A stretch of DNA of 64,000 bases from Cellulosimicrobium arenosum (GTDB lineage Bacteria; Actinomycetota; Actinomycetes; Actinomycetales; Cellulomonadaceae): the NCBI RefSeq assembly GCF_014837295.1, contig NZ_JACYHB010000013.1, forward strand, positions 61,329 through 125,328, written 5' to 3'. The position numbers and the translations under genes were made by a program. Under the pieces are notes generated by a model that saw only the letters and a program-made list of their open reading frames with translations, was not told where the DNA came from and made no database searches. Shown here one piece after another: positions 52,316 to 61,233 of this stretch; the stretch's first letter is position 1; each line of letters starts with the position of its first letter.

Positions 52316-52462
52316 GGGCTCCTCCTGGTCGCGGCGTCCACTCCTGCAGCGGGCCTCGTCTGTGGCGTCTGCCTCGAGTCGGGTGTCGCTGGCCTGACAG
52401 TCATCCTACGGAACGTGCGAGCACGCTCCACTGTTCCCGCGGGGTATCTCGCCGTTCCGGGG

Positions 52463-52480
52463 GTACGCCGCGCGGCGTAC
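52463..52480. promoter_or_regulatory. 18-bp perfect palindrome upstream of ABC/two-component operon
   Basis: GTACGCCGCGCGGCGTAC is self-complementary. It is flanked by GTATCT (52444-52449) and AGATAC (52504-52509), an outer inverted repeat. The site lies 114 bases before the ABC ATPase start and 148 before the BI-1 start; a target for the response regulator encoded at 55876 is a plausible reading. Confidence 0.55.
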
Positions 52481-52593
52481 GCCACCCGCCCGACAGGCGG
52501 ACAAGATACGCCGGAAGGTGGCTGTCCGGCGTCGGGCCCGGTGCCTAGGCTCGAGACGAACCACGAGACCTCACCACTCGAGAGGGACGAGCC

Positions 52594-53592
52594 ATGATCG
52601 AAGCACACGGCCTCACCAAGCGGTACGGGCCGAAGACCGCGGTGGACGGCGTCACGTTCACCGTCCGACCGGGCACCGTCACCGGCTTCCTCGGCCCCAA
52701 CGGAGCCGGCAAGTCCACGACCATGCGCATGATCATGGGACTGGACCGCCCGACCGCCGGGACCGTCACCGTCAACGGCAAGCCCTACGCGCAGCACCGC
52801 TCCCCGCTCACCGAGGTGGGCGCGCTGCTCGACGCGAAGGCCGTCCACACCGGCCGCTCCGCCTACAACCACCTGCGTGCGATGGCTGCGACACACGGGA
52901 TCCCCACCAAGCGGGTCGACGAGGTCATCGACATGACGGGCCTGCAGTCGGTCGCCAAGAAGCGCGTCGGCGGCTTCTCGCTCGGCATGGGTCAGCGGCT
53001 CGGCATCGCGTCGGCGCTGCTCGGCGACCCGAAGACGCTCATCCTCGACGAGCCCGTCAACGGGCTCGACCCCGAGGGCGTCCTGTGGGTGCGCAACCTC
53101 GCGAAGTACCTCGCGTCGGAGGGCCGCACGGTCTTCCTGTCGAGCCACCTCATGAGCGAGGTCGCGCTCACCGCGGACCACATCGTCGTCATCGGCAAGG
53201 GCCGCATCATCGCGGACGCGCCGGTGGGCGACATCGTCAACGGCACCCAGCAGCGCACGGTGCGGGTGCGCACCCCGCACGCGACACAGCTCGCCGAGCT
53301 GCTCACGCGCGACGGCTCGACCGTCACGAGCGACGAGCCCAGCCTGCTGGTCGTCACCGGGGCCGACGCGCCCGGCATCGGCGAGCTCGCGGCCGCGCAG
53401 GGCTTCGTGCTGCACGAGCTGACCCCCGTCACGTCCACGCTCGAGGACGCGTACATGGCCCTCACGGCCGACTCCGTGGAGTACCGCACCGAGTCGGCGC
53501 AGTCCCACATCGGGCACGGCGCGACCGGCACGTCCGCCGGCGCGCCGGCGCAGGACGCACCCGCCCAGACCTACGAAGGAGCGCAGCGATGA
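52594..53592 (+). CDS. ABC transporter ATP-binding protein (drug/antimicrobial export type)
   Basis: 332-residue ABC ATPase of the BcrA/DrrA-like class. Walker A GPNGAGKST (34-42), Q-loop region, signature FSLGMGQR, Walker B TLILDEPVNGLDPEG and the His switch FLSSHLMSEV are intact. After the core a C-terminal domain of about 110 residues includes ELTPVTSTLEDAYMALT, typical of the group, then a Gly/Ala-rich tail. ATG at 52594 follows GAGAGGGACGAGCC. Overlaps the permease gene (ATGA). Exported substrate unknown; membrane-active peptides are the usual theme for ABC/two-component units. Confidence 0.92.
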   Translation: MIEAHGLTKRYGPKTAVDGVTFTVRPGTVTGFLGPNGAGKSTTMRMIMGLDRPTAGTVTVNGKPYAQHRSPLTEVGALLDAKAVHTGRSAYNHLRAMAATHGIPTKRVDEVIDMTGLQSVAKKRVGGFSLGMGQRLGIASALLGDPKTLILDEPVNGLDPEGVLWVRNLAKYLASEGRTVFLSSHLMSEVALTADHIVVIGKGRIIADAPVGDIVNGTQQRTVRVRTPHATQLAELLTRDGSTVTSDEPSLLVVTGADAPGIGELAAAQGFVLHELTPVTSTLEDAYMALTADSVEYRTESAQSHIGHGATGTSAGAPAQDAPAQTYEGAQR

Positions 53593-54434
53593 CCGCCACG
53601 GCTCTCGCCCAGGGCCCGACGACGGCCCGCACCTCGCCCTACCGCCTGACGTTCGGCCACGTGCTGCGGTCCGAGTGGATCAAGTTCCGCACCCTGCGCT
53701 CCACGTGGTGGACCATCGGGACGACGCTCGTCGTCATGGTCCTGTTCAGCATGTCGATGGCGGCCTCGTTCAACCTCGCGGCGGACACGCCGGAGATGGC
53801 CGCCGAGATGGGCGACGTCTCGACGGTCCAGGCGCTCGTCCTCGGGTACATCTTCGCCCAGCTCTCCGTCGCCGTCCTCGGTGCGCTGGTCGTCACCGGC
53901 GAGTACTCGACGGGCATGATCCGCTCGACGCTCAGCGCCGTGCCGACCCGGCTCCCCGCCCTGTGGGCCAAGTCGGGCATCATCGGTGTCGTGACGTTCG
54001 TCGTCGGGCTGGTCGGCGTGGCGCTGTCCTACCTCGTCACGACGCCGATCCTCTCCGGGAACGACTTCGTGCCGGACCTCGGGGACTCCGTCGTCCAGCG
54101 CGTGATCCTCGCGTGCGCCGGCTACCTCGCGCTCGTCGCGCTCCTCGCGGTCGGTGTCGGCACGATCATGCGCCACTCGGCGGGATCGATCTTCACGCTC
54201 GTCGCGTTCCTCTTCGTCCTGCCGCTCGTCGCGAGCTTCCTCAGCCAGGAGTGGGTCCAGGACGTCGCGAAGTTCCTGCCGATGAACCTCGCGACCGCCA
54301 TGATGGCCGTGACCGAGGCGGACGCCGGTGGCGTGCAGATCCTCGCACCCGGCGAGGCGACGCTCGCGATGGTCGCCTGGTCCGTCGTGTCGCTGGGCGT
54401 GGCCGCCGTCGTGCTCAAGCGCCGGGACGCGTGA
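53589..54434 (+). CDS. ABC-2 type permease
   Basis: 281-residue membrane subunit with six hydrophobic segments. It begins TFGHVLRSEWIKFRTLRSTWWTIG, the standard entry of ABC-2 permeases, and contains VVTGEYSTGMIRSTLSAVPTR, the conserved cytoplasmic loop, and a C-terminal helix before KRRDA. ATG at 53589, coupled to the ATPase gene before it and to the kinase gene after it (GTGA overlap at 54431). Would form the membrane channel with two copies or a partner of itself. Confidence 0.9.
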   Translation: MTATALAQGPTTARTSPYRLTFGHVLRSEWIKFRTLRSTWWTIGTTLVVMVLFSMSMAASFNLAADTPEMAAEMGDVSTVQALVLGYIFAQLSVAVLGALVVTGEYSTGMIRSTLSAVPTRLPALWAKSGIIGVVTFVVGLVGVALSYLVTTPILSGNDFVPDLGDSVVQRVILACAGYLALVALLAVGVGTIMRHSAGSIFTLVAFLFVLPLVASFLSQEWVQDVAKFLPMNLATAMMAVTEADAGGVQILAPGEATLAMVAWSVVSLGVAAVVLKRRDA

Positions 54435-55879
54435 GCGACCCGCACACCCCGCGGCCGACGCCGGACGAGCAGACCGCTCGTCCGGCGTCGGCCGCTGCGC
54501 GACCTGCCACGCCCGCACCCCTGCCGCTGCGGCCCGCGCCACAGCCCTTCAGCGAGCTCGACGCGCGCCGGCTCGGACCGCTGCGGCGCTACTTCGCCCA
54601 GCACCCGCGCGTCATGGACTGGGTCGTCGTCGCGATCTTCACGGTCCCCGGCCTCTTCTACGCCGTCGCGACACCGCCGGAGCAGGGCTCCGACATCCTC
54701 GTGCTCGCGTTCGTCCTCGCGGGCGGCGCGGCGCTGCTGTTCCGCCGACGCCGGCCCGTCGCCGTCGCGCTCACGATCGCGGTCCTGGGCGTCGTCGCGC
54801 TCGCCACCGTCGGCGACACGGCGGGCTACGAGGTCGCCGCGATGTTCGCCGTCTACGCGGTCGCGGCCGCCCGGTCGCCCAAGATCGCGTGGCCGGTCCT
54901 CGCCGCGCTCGTCGTCCCCCTCTCGACGGCAGTCATGGTCTGGCTCGACGTGGTGACCACGGAGGACGGCGAGATCCTGCGGGCCGACGTCGACCCGGGC
55001 GAGATCACCAGCGACCGTGTCGCGAGCGTCCTCGTCACCACGATCCTGTGCCTCGTCGCGATGGCGATCGGCTCGAACGTCCGGGCCCGGCGCCAGCACG
55101 TCGCCGACCTCGTCGACCGCGCGAACGCCATCGCGCGCGACCGCGACCAGCAGACCCGCCTGGCGACCGCCGCGGAGCGCGCCCGGATCGCGCGCGAGAT
55201 GCACGACGTCGTCGCGCACTCCATCACCGTCATGGTGGCGCTGGCCGACGGCGCCCGCGCGGCGGGCCGCAAGGACCCCGAGCTCGCCGACCACGCGCTC
55301 GACGAGCTCACCGCGACGGGCCGTGCCGCGCTCGCCGACATGCGCCGGGTGCTCGGGGTCCTCCGCGAGCCCGACGAGGACCCGGACGCACCGCTCGTGC
55401 CGGCGCACGAGAACCACGACCTCGAGGACGTCGTCGAACGCTTCCGCACCGCGGGCCTTCCCGTCCGCCTCGTACGGCGCGGACCGCAGCCCGCCACGAG
55501 CCCGGCCGTGCGCCAGGCAGCGCTGCGCATCGTCCAGGAGGCCCTGACCAACGTCCTGCGCTACGCCCCGCTGTCCCCCGTCGTGCTCGTCGAGGTCGTG
55601 CGCTGGGACCGGCGCGCGACGGGCGAGGGCGACTGGCTCGAGCTGCGGATCGTCAACCGCGCGGGCCGACGACCCGGCGAGGGCGATAGCGTGGACGAGC
55701 GCGAGCTGCCCGCGTCGATCACGGGACTGCTCGCGCGAGGCCCCGTCGGCAGCGGGCGCGGCATCATCGGCATGCGTGAGCGTGCGGGCCTCCACGGCGG
55801 CACGGTGCGCGCGGGATCCGTCGGTGACGGGTGGGAGGTCGTGGCGACGCTGCGACTGGACGAGGAGGGGACCCGGTGA
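54431..55879 (+). CDS. Two-component sensor kinase (NarL-type, HisKA_3)
   Basis: 482-residue membrane kinase. A Pro/Ala-rich cytoplasmic start of about 60 residues precedes several membrane helices (residues 62-215). The dimerisation/phosphotransfer helix has ERARIAREMHDVVAHSI with His258, and the ATPase domain has EALTNVLRYAP and GRGIIGMRERAGLHGG. The helices are close together with short loops, as in intramembrane-sensing kinases that respond to envelope stress. Overlaps the permease stop and the regulator start, giving a four-gene coupled operon. Confidence 0.92.
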   Translation: MSDPHTPRPTPDEQTARPASAAARPATPAPLPLRPAPQPFSELDARRLGPLRRYFAQHPRVMDWVVVAIFTVPGLFYAVATPPEQGSDILVLAFVLAGGAALLFRRRRPVAVALTIAVLGVVALATVGDTAGYEVAAMFAVYAVAAARSPKIAWPVLAALVVPLSTAVMVWLDVVTTEDGEILRADVDPGEITSDRVASVLVTTILCLVAMAIGSNVRARRQHVADLVDRANAIARDRDQQTRLATAAERARIAREMHDVVAHSITVMVALADGARAAGRKDPELADHALDELTATGRAALADMRRVLGVLREPDEDPDAPLVPAHENHDLEDVVERFRTAGLPVRLVRRGPQPATSPAVRQAALRIVQEALTNVLRYAPLSPVVLVEVVRWDRRATGEGDWLELRIVNRAGRRPGEGDSVDERELPASITGLLARGPVGSGRGIIGMRERAGLHGGTVRAGSVGDGWEVVATLRLDEEGTR

Positions 55880-56616
55880 CGGGAGGACCGACGACCGCCG
55901 ACGGCGCCGCGCAGTCCACCGCACCCGTGCGGGTGCTGCTGGTGGACGACCAGGCCCTGCTGCGCATGGGCTTTCGCATGATCCTCGCGGCCGAGGACGA
56001 CATCGAGGTCGTGGGCGAGGCGGGCGACGGCGCGACCGGGCTGGCGCAGGCGGCGGCGCTGCGCCCGGACGTGGTGCTCATGGACGTCCGCATGCCCGGC
56101 ACGAACGGGATCGAGGCCACCGAACGCATCGTCGCCGAGGTCCCGTCCGCACGCGTCATCATCCTCACGACGTTCGACCTGGACGAGTACGCGTTCGCCG
56201 CGCTGCGCGCGGGCGCCAGCGGCTTCCTCCTCAAGGACGCGAGGCCGGCCGAGCTGGTCGGCGCGATCCGGGCCGTGGCGAGCGGAGACGCCGCCATGTC
56301 GCCGCGGATCACGCGTCGCATGCTGGAGATGTTCTCCGGCCAGCTGCCCCGTGACAGCACGGACGGCACCGCCGAGGCGGCGGCCGCTCCGAGCGGCCGC
56401 GACGACCCGCGCCTCGGCGAGCTCACGGCGCGCGAGCTGGAGGTCTTCGAGGCTCTCGGTGAGGGTCTGACCAACGCCGAGATCGCGGGACGCTTCGTCC
56501 TGTCCGAGGCGACCGTCAAGACCCACGTGGGTCGGGTCCTGGGAAAGCTGGGACTGCGCGACCGCGTCCAGGCCGTCGTCCTCGCCTACGAGACGGGCGT
56601 CGCGCGCCCGCAGTAG
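55876..56616 (+). CDS. NarL/LuxR-family response regulator
   Basis: 246-residue regulator: receiver domain with acceptor Asp70 in PDVVLMDVRMPG, conserved Thr in ILTTFD and Lys in FLLKDARP; C-terminal LuxR-type HTH LTARELEVFEALGEGLTNAE...SEATVKTHVGRVL. GTG at 55876 within the kinase 3' end. Probably controls its own operon, maybe through the palindrome at 52463-52480, and possibly the RND pump gene that converges from the right. A 29-residue linker rich in Ala/Gly/Asp separates the domains. Confidence 0.93.
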   Translation: MTGGPTTADGAAQSTAPVRVLLVDDQALLRMGFRMILAAEDDIEVVGEAGDGATGLAQAAALRPDVVLMDVRMPGTNGIEATERIVAEVPSARVIILTTFDLDEYAFAALRAGASGFLLKDARPAELVGAIRAVASGDAAMSPRITRRMLEMFSGQLPRDSTDGTAEAAAAPSGRDDPRLGELTARELEVFEALGEGLTNAEIAGRFVLSEATVKTHVGRVLGKLGLRDRVQAVVLAYETGVARPQ

Positions 56617-56626
56617 CCGGGCCCGG

Positions 56627-56689
56627 GCGCCACCCGCCGCGCGCCGCCGTGCTACCTCGCCGCGGACCGCTCCGCGCGGCGGGTGGCGC
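56627..56689. terminator. 17-bp inverted repeat spanning the RND gene stop
   Basis: GCGCCACCCGCCGCGCG (56627-56643) pairs perfectly with 56673-56689 across a 29-base interval. The right arm is inside the RND gene's last codons, the left arm in the 35-base gap. It probably terminates the response-regulator transcript. Confidence 0.65.
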
Positions 56690-59600
56690 GACGCTCCTTG
56701 CGACCCTCCACCAGGGTGTACAGCACCGGCACGACGACGAGCGTGAGCACCGTCGAGGACACCAGCCCGCCGATCACGACCAGCGCGAGCGGCTGCGAGA
56801 TGAACGCGCCGCCCCCGGTGATCCCGAACGCCATCGGCGTGAGCGCGAAGATCGTCGCCGCGGCCGTCATGACGATCGGTCGGAGCCGCTTGCGCGAACC
56901 CTCCATGACCGCGTCGGAGAGCGCGTCCCCGCGCTCGCGGTACTGGTTGATGAGGTCGATCAGCACGATCGCGTTCGACACCACGATCCCGACCAGCATG
57001 AGCAGGCCGATGAGCGCGGGGACGCCGAGCGGCGTCGACGTGGCCAGGAGCAGCAGCAGCGCGCCCGTCGCGGCGAACGGCACCGAGACGAGCAGGATCA
57101 GCGGCTGCACGAGGCTGCGGAACGTCCCCACCATGACGAGGTAGACGATCGCGATGGCGGCGAGCAGCGCGAGGCCGAGGTCCGCGAAGGCGTCGGCCTG
57201 GTCGGCGGCGACGCCCCCCACCTCGACGGTCGCGCCCGCCGGCAGGTCGAGGTCGTCGACCGCGGTCGTGAGCTCGGTGGTGAGCGTGCCGAGGTCCTGG
57301 CCCTCCGGGGTGACGGACACGGTCGCGCTGCGCTCGCCGTCGACCCGGGTGATCGAGGTCGGGACCTCGACCTCGGCGACGTCGGCGACGTCGGTGAGCG
57401 GCACGGCGCCCGCGGCGGTGGGCAGCACGATGGCCTCCACCTCGTCCACCGTCGCGGGGGCCTCGCCCTGCGCGACCCGCACGTCGACCGGACCGTCACC
57501 GAGGTCGACCGACCCGATCGGGGCCGGGGACATGGTGCCTGCGACGATCCCCGAGACCTGGGACTCCGTGAGCCCGACGGCGGCCGCGGCCTCGCGGTCG
57601 ACCGTGACCTGGACCGTGGTCTGGGCCGCGGACAGGTTGTTCGTGACGTCGGTCGCGCCCTCGGTGGCCGAAGCGGCCTCCTGGACCTGGGTCGCGGCGT
57701 CGGTCAGGGTGTCGAGGTCGGGTGCGCGCACGACGAGGTCGACCGTCGAGCTGCCGAACCCGGCGTCGCCGCCGGAGACGGTCACCCCGGTGCTCGGTGC
57801 GTCGCCCAGGTCGGCGACGGCGTCCCGGATCTCGCCCTGCGCGGCGACGCCGTCGGCGTCGGGGTCGAGCGTGACCGCGAAGGTCGCCTCGGGGCTCCCG
57901 CCTCCGCCGAAGAACGCGGCCTCGGGGCCGCCGGCGCTGCCGACGGTCGCCTGCACGGTGTCGACGACGTCGAGGTCGGCGAGCGCACCCTCGACCTGCT
58001 GGGCCGCGTCGTCCTGCACCGACAGCGAGGTGCCCGGCTCGAACGACTGGGTGACGGTGATCGTGTCCTGGCCGGAGTCGCCGAGGAAGTTGGTCTCGAG
58101 CCGCGGGACGAGCGCGAGCGTGCCGACGAAGACCACGACCGCCACGACGACCGTGATCGCCGGGTGACGCAGCGCGCCGCGCAGCGTGGGCAGGTAGCCA
58201 CGCTGCCAGGGGCTGCGGCGTTCCTTGGCCTCGGCGGCGGCCCGTACGGGGTCGCTCTCGTCCGCGGCGTGCGCGGGGGCCTCCTCGTCGGCGCCCTCGT
58301 CGTCGGGCGCACCGGTCTGGGCGTGCACCGCGAGGCGCGGCGCACGGATGAACCAGTAGGCGAGGACGGGCACGATGGTCAGCGCGACGAAGAGCGACGC
58401 GAGCATGGCGATCGAGACCGTCATCGCGAACGGGCGGAAGAGCTCGCCGACCATCCCGCCGACGAACGCGATCGGCAGGAACACGGCGACGGTCGCGACC
58501 GTCGAGGACGTGATCGCGCCGCCCACCTCCTTGACGGCCGTGAGGATCGCGGAGCGCTTCTCCTCGCCGTAGGACAGGTGTCTCTTGATGTTCTCGATGA
58601 CGACGATCGAGTCGTCCACGACCCGGCCGATCGCCACGGTCATCGCGCCGAGCGTCAGGATGTTGAGCGTGTAGCCGGTGGCGCCCATGACGAGGAACGT
58701 CACGCACAGCGACAGCGGGATGGAGATCGCGGAGACGAGCGTGGAGCGCACCGACGCGAGGAACAGGAGGATCACGACGACGGCGAACAGCAGGCCGAGC
58801 CCGCCCTCGGTCGCGAGCCCCTCGATGGACTCCTCGATGAACGGCGCCTGGTCGAACACGACCTCGACCCGCACGCCCTGGGCGTCGAGCGTCCCGGTCA
58901 GCTCGTCGACGGCGTCCTGGACCTCGTGCGAGACGTCGACGGTGTTGCCGTCCGGGGTCTTGGTGATCGCGACCGCGAGGGCGGGCTCGCCGTCGAGCCG
59001 TGAGAACGACGTCGCCGGCGCCTCGCCGGCGGTGACCTCGGCGACGTCGCCCAGCGTCACCGCGTCGCCCGTGGGTGTGATGAGCGGGAGCGCGGCGAGG
59101 TCCTCGACCGAGGTGATCTGCGAGCCGACCTGCACGCTCAGCGTCGTGTCGCCCTCGGTCACCGTCCCGGCGGGCACCACCGCGCCGTTGTCCTGCAGGA
59201 CGCCGGTGACGTCCGCGGGCGACAGCCCGGCGGCGCCGAGGGCCTCGACGTCGAGGTCGATCGTGACCTCGGTGTCCGCGACGCCGCTGACCGTGGCGCT
59301 GCGGACGTCGGGGATCTCCTCGAGCCGCGGCACGAGGACGGACTCGACCGTGTCGGCGAGCGCCACGGCGTCGGTGTCGGCGCCCTCGGCGCCCGAGACC
59401 GCGAGCTGGACGACCGGCAGGTCGTCGACGGAGCCCGTGATCACCTGGGGCTCGACGTCGGACGGGAGCTGTCCCTGCGCGCGCGTCACGGCCGTCTGGA
59501 GCTGCTGGGACGCCGCGTCCATGTCCGTGCCGTACGTGAGCTGGACGGTCGTGACCGACAGCCCGGTCGAGGACGTGGAGGAGACGTCCTCGACGCCGTC

Positions 59601-59825
59601 GACACCCTGGACGGCGCCCTCGACCTGCTGGGTGACCTGGTCCTCGACGACCTCCGGCGACGACCCCGGGTAGACCGCGACGACGGCCGCCGTCGGGATC
59701 TGCAGCGACGGGATGAGCTCCTGCTTGAGCGACCCGAGGCTGATGACGCCGAAGACGGCGATCGCGATGGTCGCGAGCGCGACGACGGCACGGTTCGCCA
59801 GCGACAGCCGGGCGAGACGGAACAC
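56652..59825 (-). CDS. RND-family efflux permease
   Basis: 1057-residue resistance-nodulation-division transporter, AcrB-like in layout: one N-terminal helix (LANRAVVALATIAIAVFGVISLGSL), a large extracytoplasmic loop with porter subdomains (residues 35-345), six helices, second loop, and the last six helices. The proton-relay Asp is in VVDDSIVVIENIKRHL (helix 4). It is closest in style to the SwrC/YerP pumps of Gram-positive bacteria, which lack an outer-membrane partner; no membrane-fusion protein gene is adjacent. The central cytoplasmic segment (residues about 500-545) is acidic and Ala/Glu-rich. ATG at 59825. Substrate may be a drug, surfactant or lipid. Confidence 0.93.
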   Translation of the reverse strand: MFRLARLSLANRAVVALATIAIAVFGVISLGSLKQELIPSLQIPTAAVVAVYPGSSPEVVEDQVTQQVEGAVQGVDGVEDVSSTSSTGLSVTTVQLTYGTDMDAASQQLQTAVTRAQGQLPSDVEPQVITGSVDDLPVVQLAVSGAEGADTDAVALADTVESVLVPRLEEIPDVRSATVSGVADTEVTIDLDVEALGAAGLSPADVTGVLQDNGAVVPAGTVTEGDTTLSVQVGSQITSVEDLAALPLITPTGDAVTLGDVAEVTAGEAPATSFSRLDGEPALAVAITKTPDGNTVDVSHEVQDAVDELTGTLDAQGVRVEVVFDQAPFIEESIEGLATEGGLGLLFAVVVILLFLASVRSTLVSAISIPLSLCVTFLVMGATGYTLNILTLGAMTVAIGRVVDDSIVVIENIKRHLSYGEEKRSAILTAVKEVGGAITSSTVATVAVFLPIAFVGGMVGELFRPFAMTVSIAMLASLFVALTIVPVLAYWFIRAPRLAVHAQTGAPDDEGADEEAPAHAADESDPVRAAAEAKERRSPWQRGYLPTLRGALRHPAITVVVAVVVFVGTLALVPRLETNFLGDSGQDTITVTQSFEPGTSLSVQDDAAQQVEGALADLDVVDTVQATVGSAGGPEAAFFGGGGSPEATFAVTLDPDADGVAAQGEIRDAVADLGDAPSTGVTVSGGDAGFGSSTVDLVVRAPDLDTLTDAATQVQEAASATEGATDVTNNLSAAQTTVQVTVDREAAAAVGLTESQVSGIVAGTMSPAPIGSVDLGDGPVDVRVAQGEAPATVDEVEAIVLPTAAGAVPLTDVADVAEVEVPTSITRVDGERSATVSVTPEGQDLGTLTTELTTAVDDLDLPAGATVEVGGVAADQADAFADLGLALLAAIAIVYLVMVGTFRSLVQPLILLVSVPFAATGALLLLLATSTPLGVPALIGLLMLVGIVVSNAIVLIDLINQYRERGDALSDAVMEGSRKRLRPIVMTAAATIFALTPMAFGITGGGAFISQPLALVVIGGLVSSTVLTLVVVPVLYTLVEGRKERRATRRAERSAAR

Positions 59826-59921
59826 AGAGCCTCCAGGGCAGGGACGTTCGAGGGGGTCGTTCCGGCGTCGTCACCAGACCCGCTGAGCCTAGCGCGAGCG
59901 ACCCGCGCACAGCTCCACCGC

Positions 59922-61154
59922 TCAGGCCTCGCCCAGCGCCTCTTCCGGGGTGCCCTCGACCGCGCGGGCGCGGCGGTTCCAGCGCGACCACAGCACGCGT
60001 TCACCGATGTCGGCGGCCATGCGGTGCCCGAAAGCGAGGAACGTCACCACGCCGACCACGAGGATCGCGGCCCCGACCCAGAACGGCGCGGTGGCGGACG
60101 ACGGCGCGAGCAGCCCGGCGATGACCGGCGCGGGGGCCGCGAAGCCCCAGCGCACGAGGTTGAACGCCCCGGTGGTGACGCGGCGGTCGGGGTCGCCGAG
60201 CGCGAGCGAGAGGTCGGTGAGGTTCGCGTTGGCGATGCCCATGCACACGCCGGCGAGCACGAGCACGACGACGGACCAGGCCGTCCCGAGGTCCAGCGCG
60301 AGCAGCACGAGGGCGAGCAGCACCCCGACGACGGCCACGCCGAGCGTCTGCACGCCGCCGATCCGGTGGGCCATGCGGTGCCCCACGACGAGGATCCCGA
60401 CGGCGAGGCCGATGCCCCACGCGGTGAAGACGAGGCCGAGGGGGATCACGTCGAGACCGAGGAACACGGGCGTGTAGCCGAGCACGATGAAGAAGCAGAA
60501 GTTGTACGTCGCGGTGACGACGGACAGCGCGAGGAAGCCGGGCTTGCGGAAGAGCCGGAACACCTGGCCGACGTGCAGCGGTGCGGGTCTGACCTCCGGG
60601 TCCTTGAGGCGGGTCACGGACACCACGAGCGCGACGACCATGAACAGGCCGCACACGAAGAACGGCACCCGCCAGCTGATGCCGCCGAGCAGCCCACCGA
60701 TCAGCGGGCCGACCGCGAACCCGAGCCCGACGCACGTCTCGAACAGCTCCACGACCCACGCGCGGTCGTTGGCGAGGGAGACGAGCAGCACCATCGCGGT
60801 CGCGAAGAACATGGCGTTGCCGAGGCCCCACAGCCCGCGCAGGGCGGCGAGCTGTCCGATGGTCGTGCTGAGCGCGGCGAGGACGGCGGCGACCGCGACG
60901 GTACCGACCCCGGTCACGAGGATCTTCTTGTACCCGAACCGTCCTGTGGCGAGGACGGCCGGGATCATGCCGATCGCCATCACCGCGATGTACGCGGTGA
61001 AGAGCAGCTCGATCTGCCACGTCGACGCGCCGATCTCCGCGCCGATGACGGGCAGGATCGGATCGACGACCGCGATGCCGGCGATCGCGAAGAACGCGGT
61101 GAGCGCCGTGGAGTAGATGGCTGTGCGGTTCGGTTCGTCACGCGTGGAGGCCAC
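59922..61154 (-). CDS. MFS drug-efflux-type transporter
   Basis: 410-residue major facilitator with 12 helices. Motif A-like ATGRFGYKKILV is present between helices 2 and 3, and helix 5 has VGLGFAVGPLIGGLLGG (motif C of drug/proton antiporters, 12- and 14-helix families). GTG at 61154 follows AAGGAGCACGGCCCC. It is divergent from the MarR gene, and inverted repeats fill the shared gap, so it is probably repressed by MarR and induced by the drug or phenolic that MarR binds. The C-terminus is a basic cytoplasmic tail. Confidence 0.9.
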   Translation of the reverse strand: MASTRDEPNRTAIYSTALTAFFAIAGIAVVDPILPVIGAEIGASTWQIELLFTAYIAVMAIGMIPAVLATGRFGYKKILVTGVGTVAVAAVLAALSTTIGQLAALRGLWGLGNAMFFATAMVLLVSLANDRAWVVELFETCVGLGFAVGPLIGGLLGGISWRVPFFVCGLFMVVALVVSVTRLKDPEVRPAPLHVGQVFRLFRKPGFLALSVVTATYNFCFFIVLGYTPVFLGLDVIPLGLVFTAWGIGLAVGILVVGHRMAHRIGGVQTLGVAVVGVLLALVLLALDLGTAWSVVVLVLAGVCMGIANANLTDLSLALGDPDRRVTTGAFNLVRWGFAAPAPVIAGLLAPSSATAPFWVGAAILVVGVVTFLAFGHRMAADIGERVLWSRWNRRARAVEGTPEEALGEA

Positions 61155-61193
61155 GGGGCCGTGCTCCTTGGGGGTGGGACGTCGAGGGAGGTT

Positions 61194-61230
61194 TTACCTG
61201 TATCTAGCAGGTAACACCTTGTAAGATACA
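61194..61230. promoter_or_regulatory. Nested inverted repeats (MarR operators) and -10
   Basis: TTACCTG (61194-61200) / CAGGTAA (61208-61214) form one palindrome, and TGTATCT (61199-61205) / AGATACA (61224-61230) a second, overlapping one. TAAGAT at 61222-61227 is the -10 of the MarR gene, six bases from its ATG. Both palindromes would cover it and the MFS promoter. Confidence 0.7.
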
Positions 61231-61233
61231 CCC

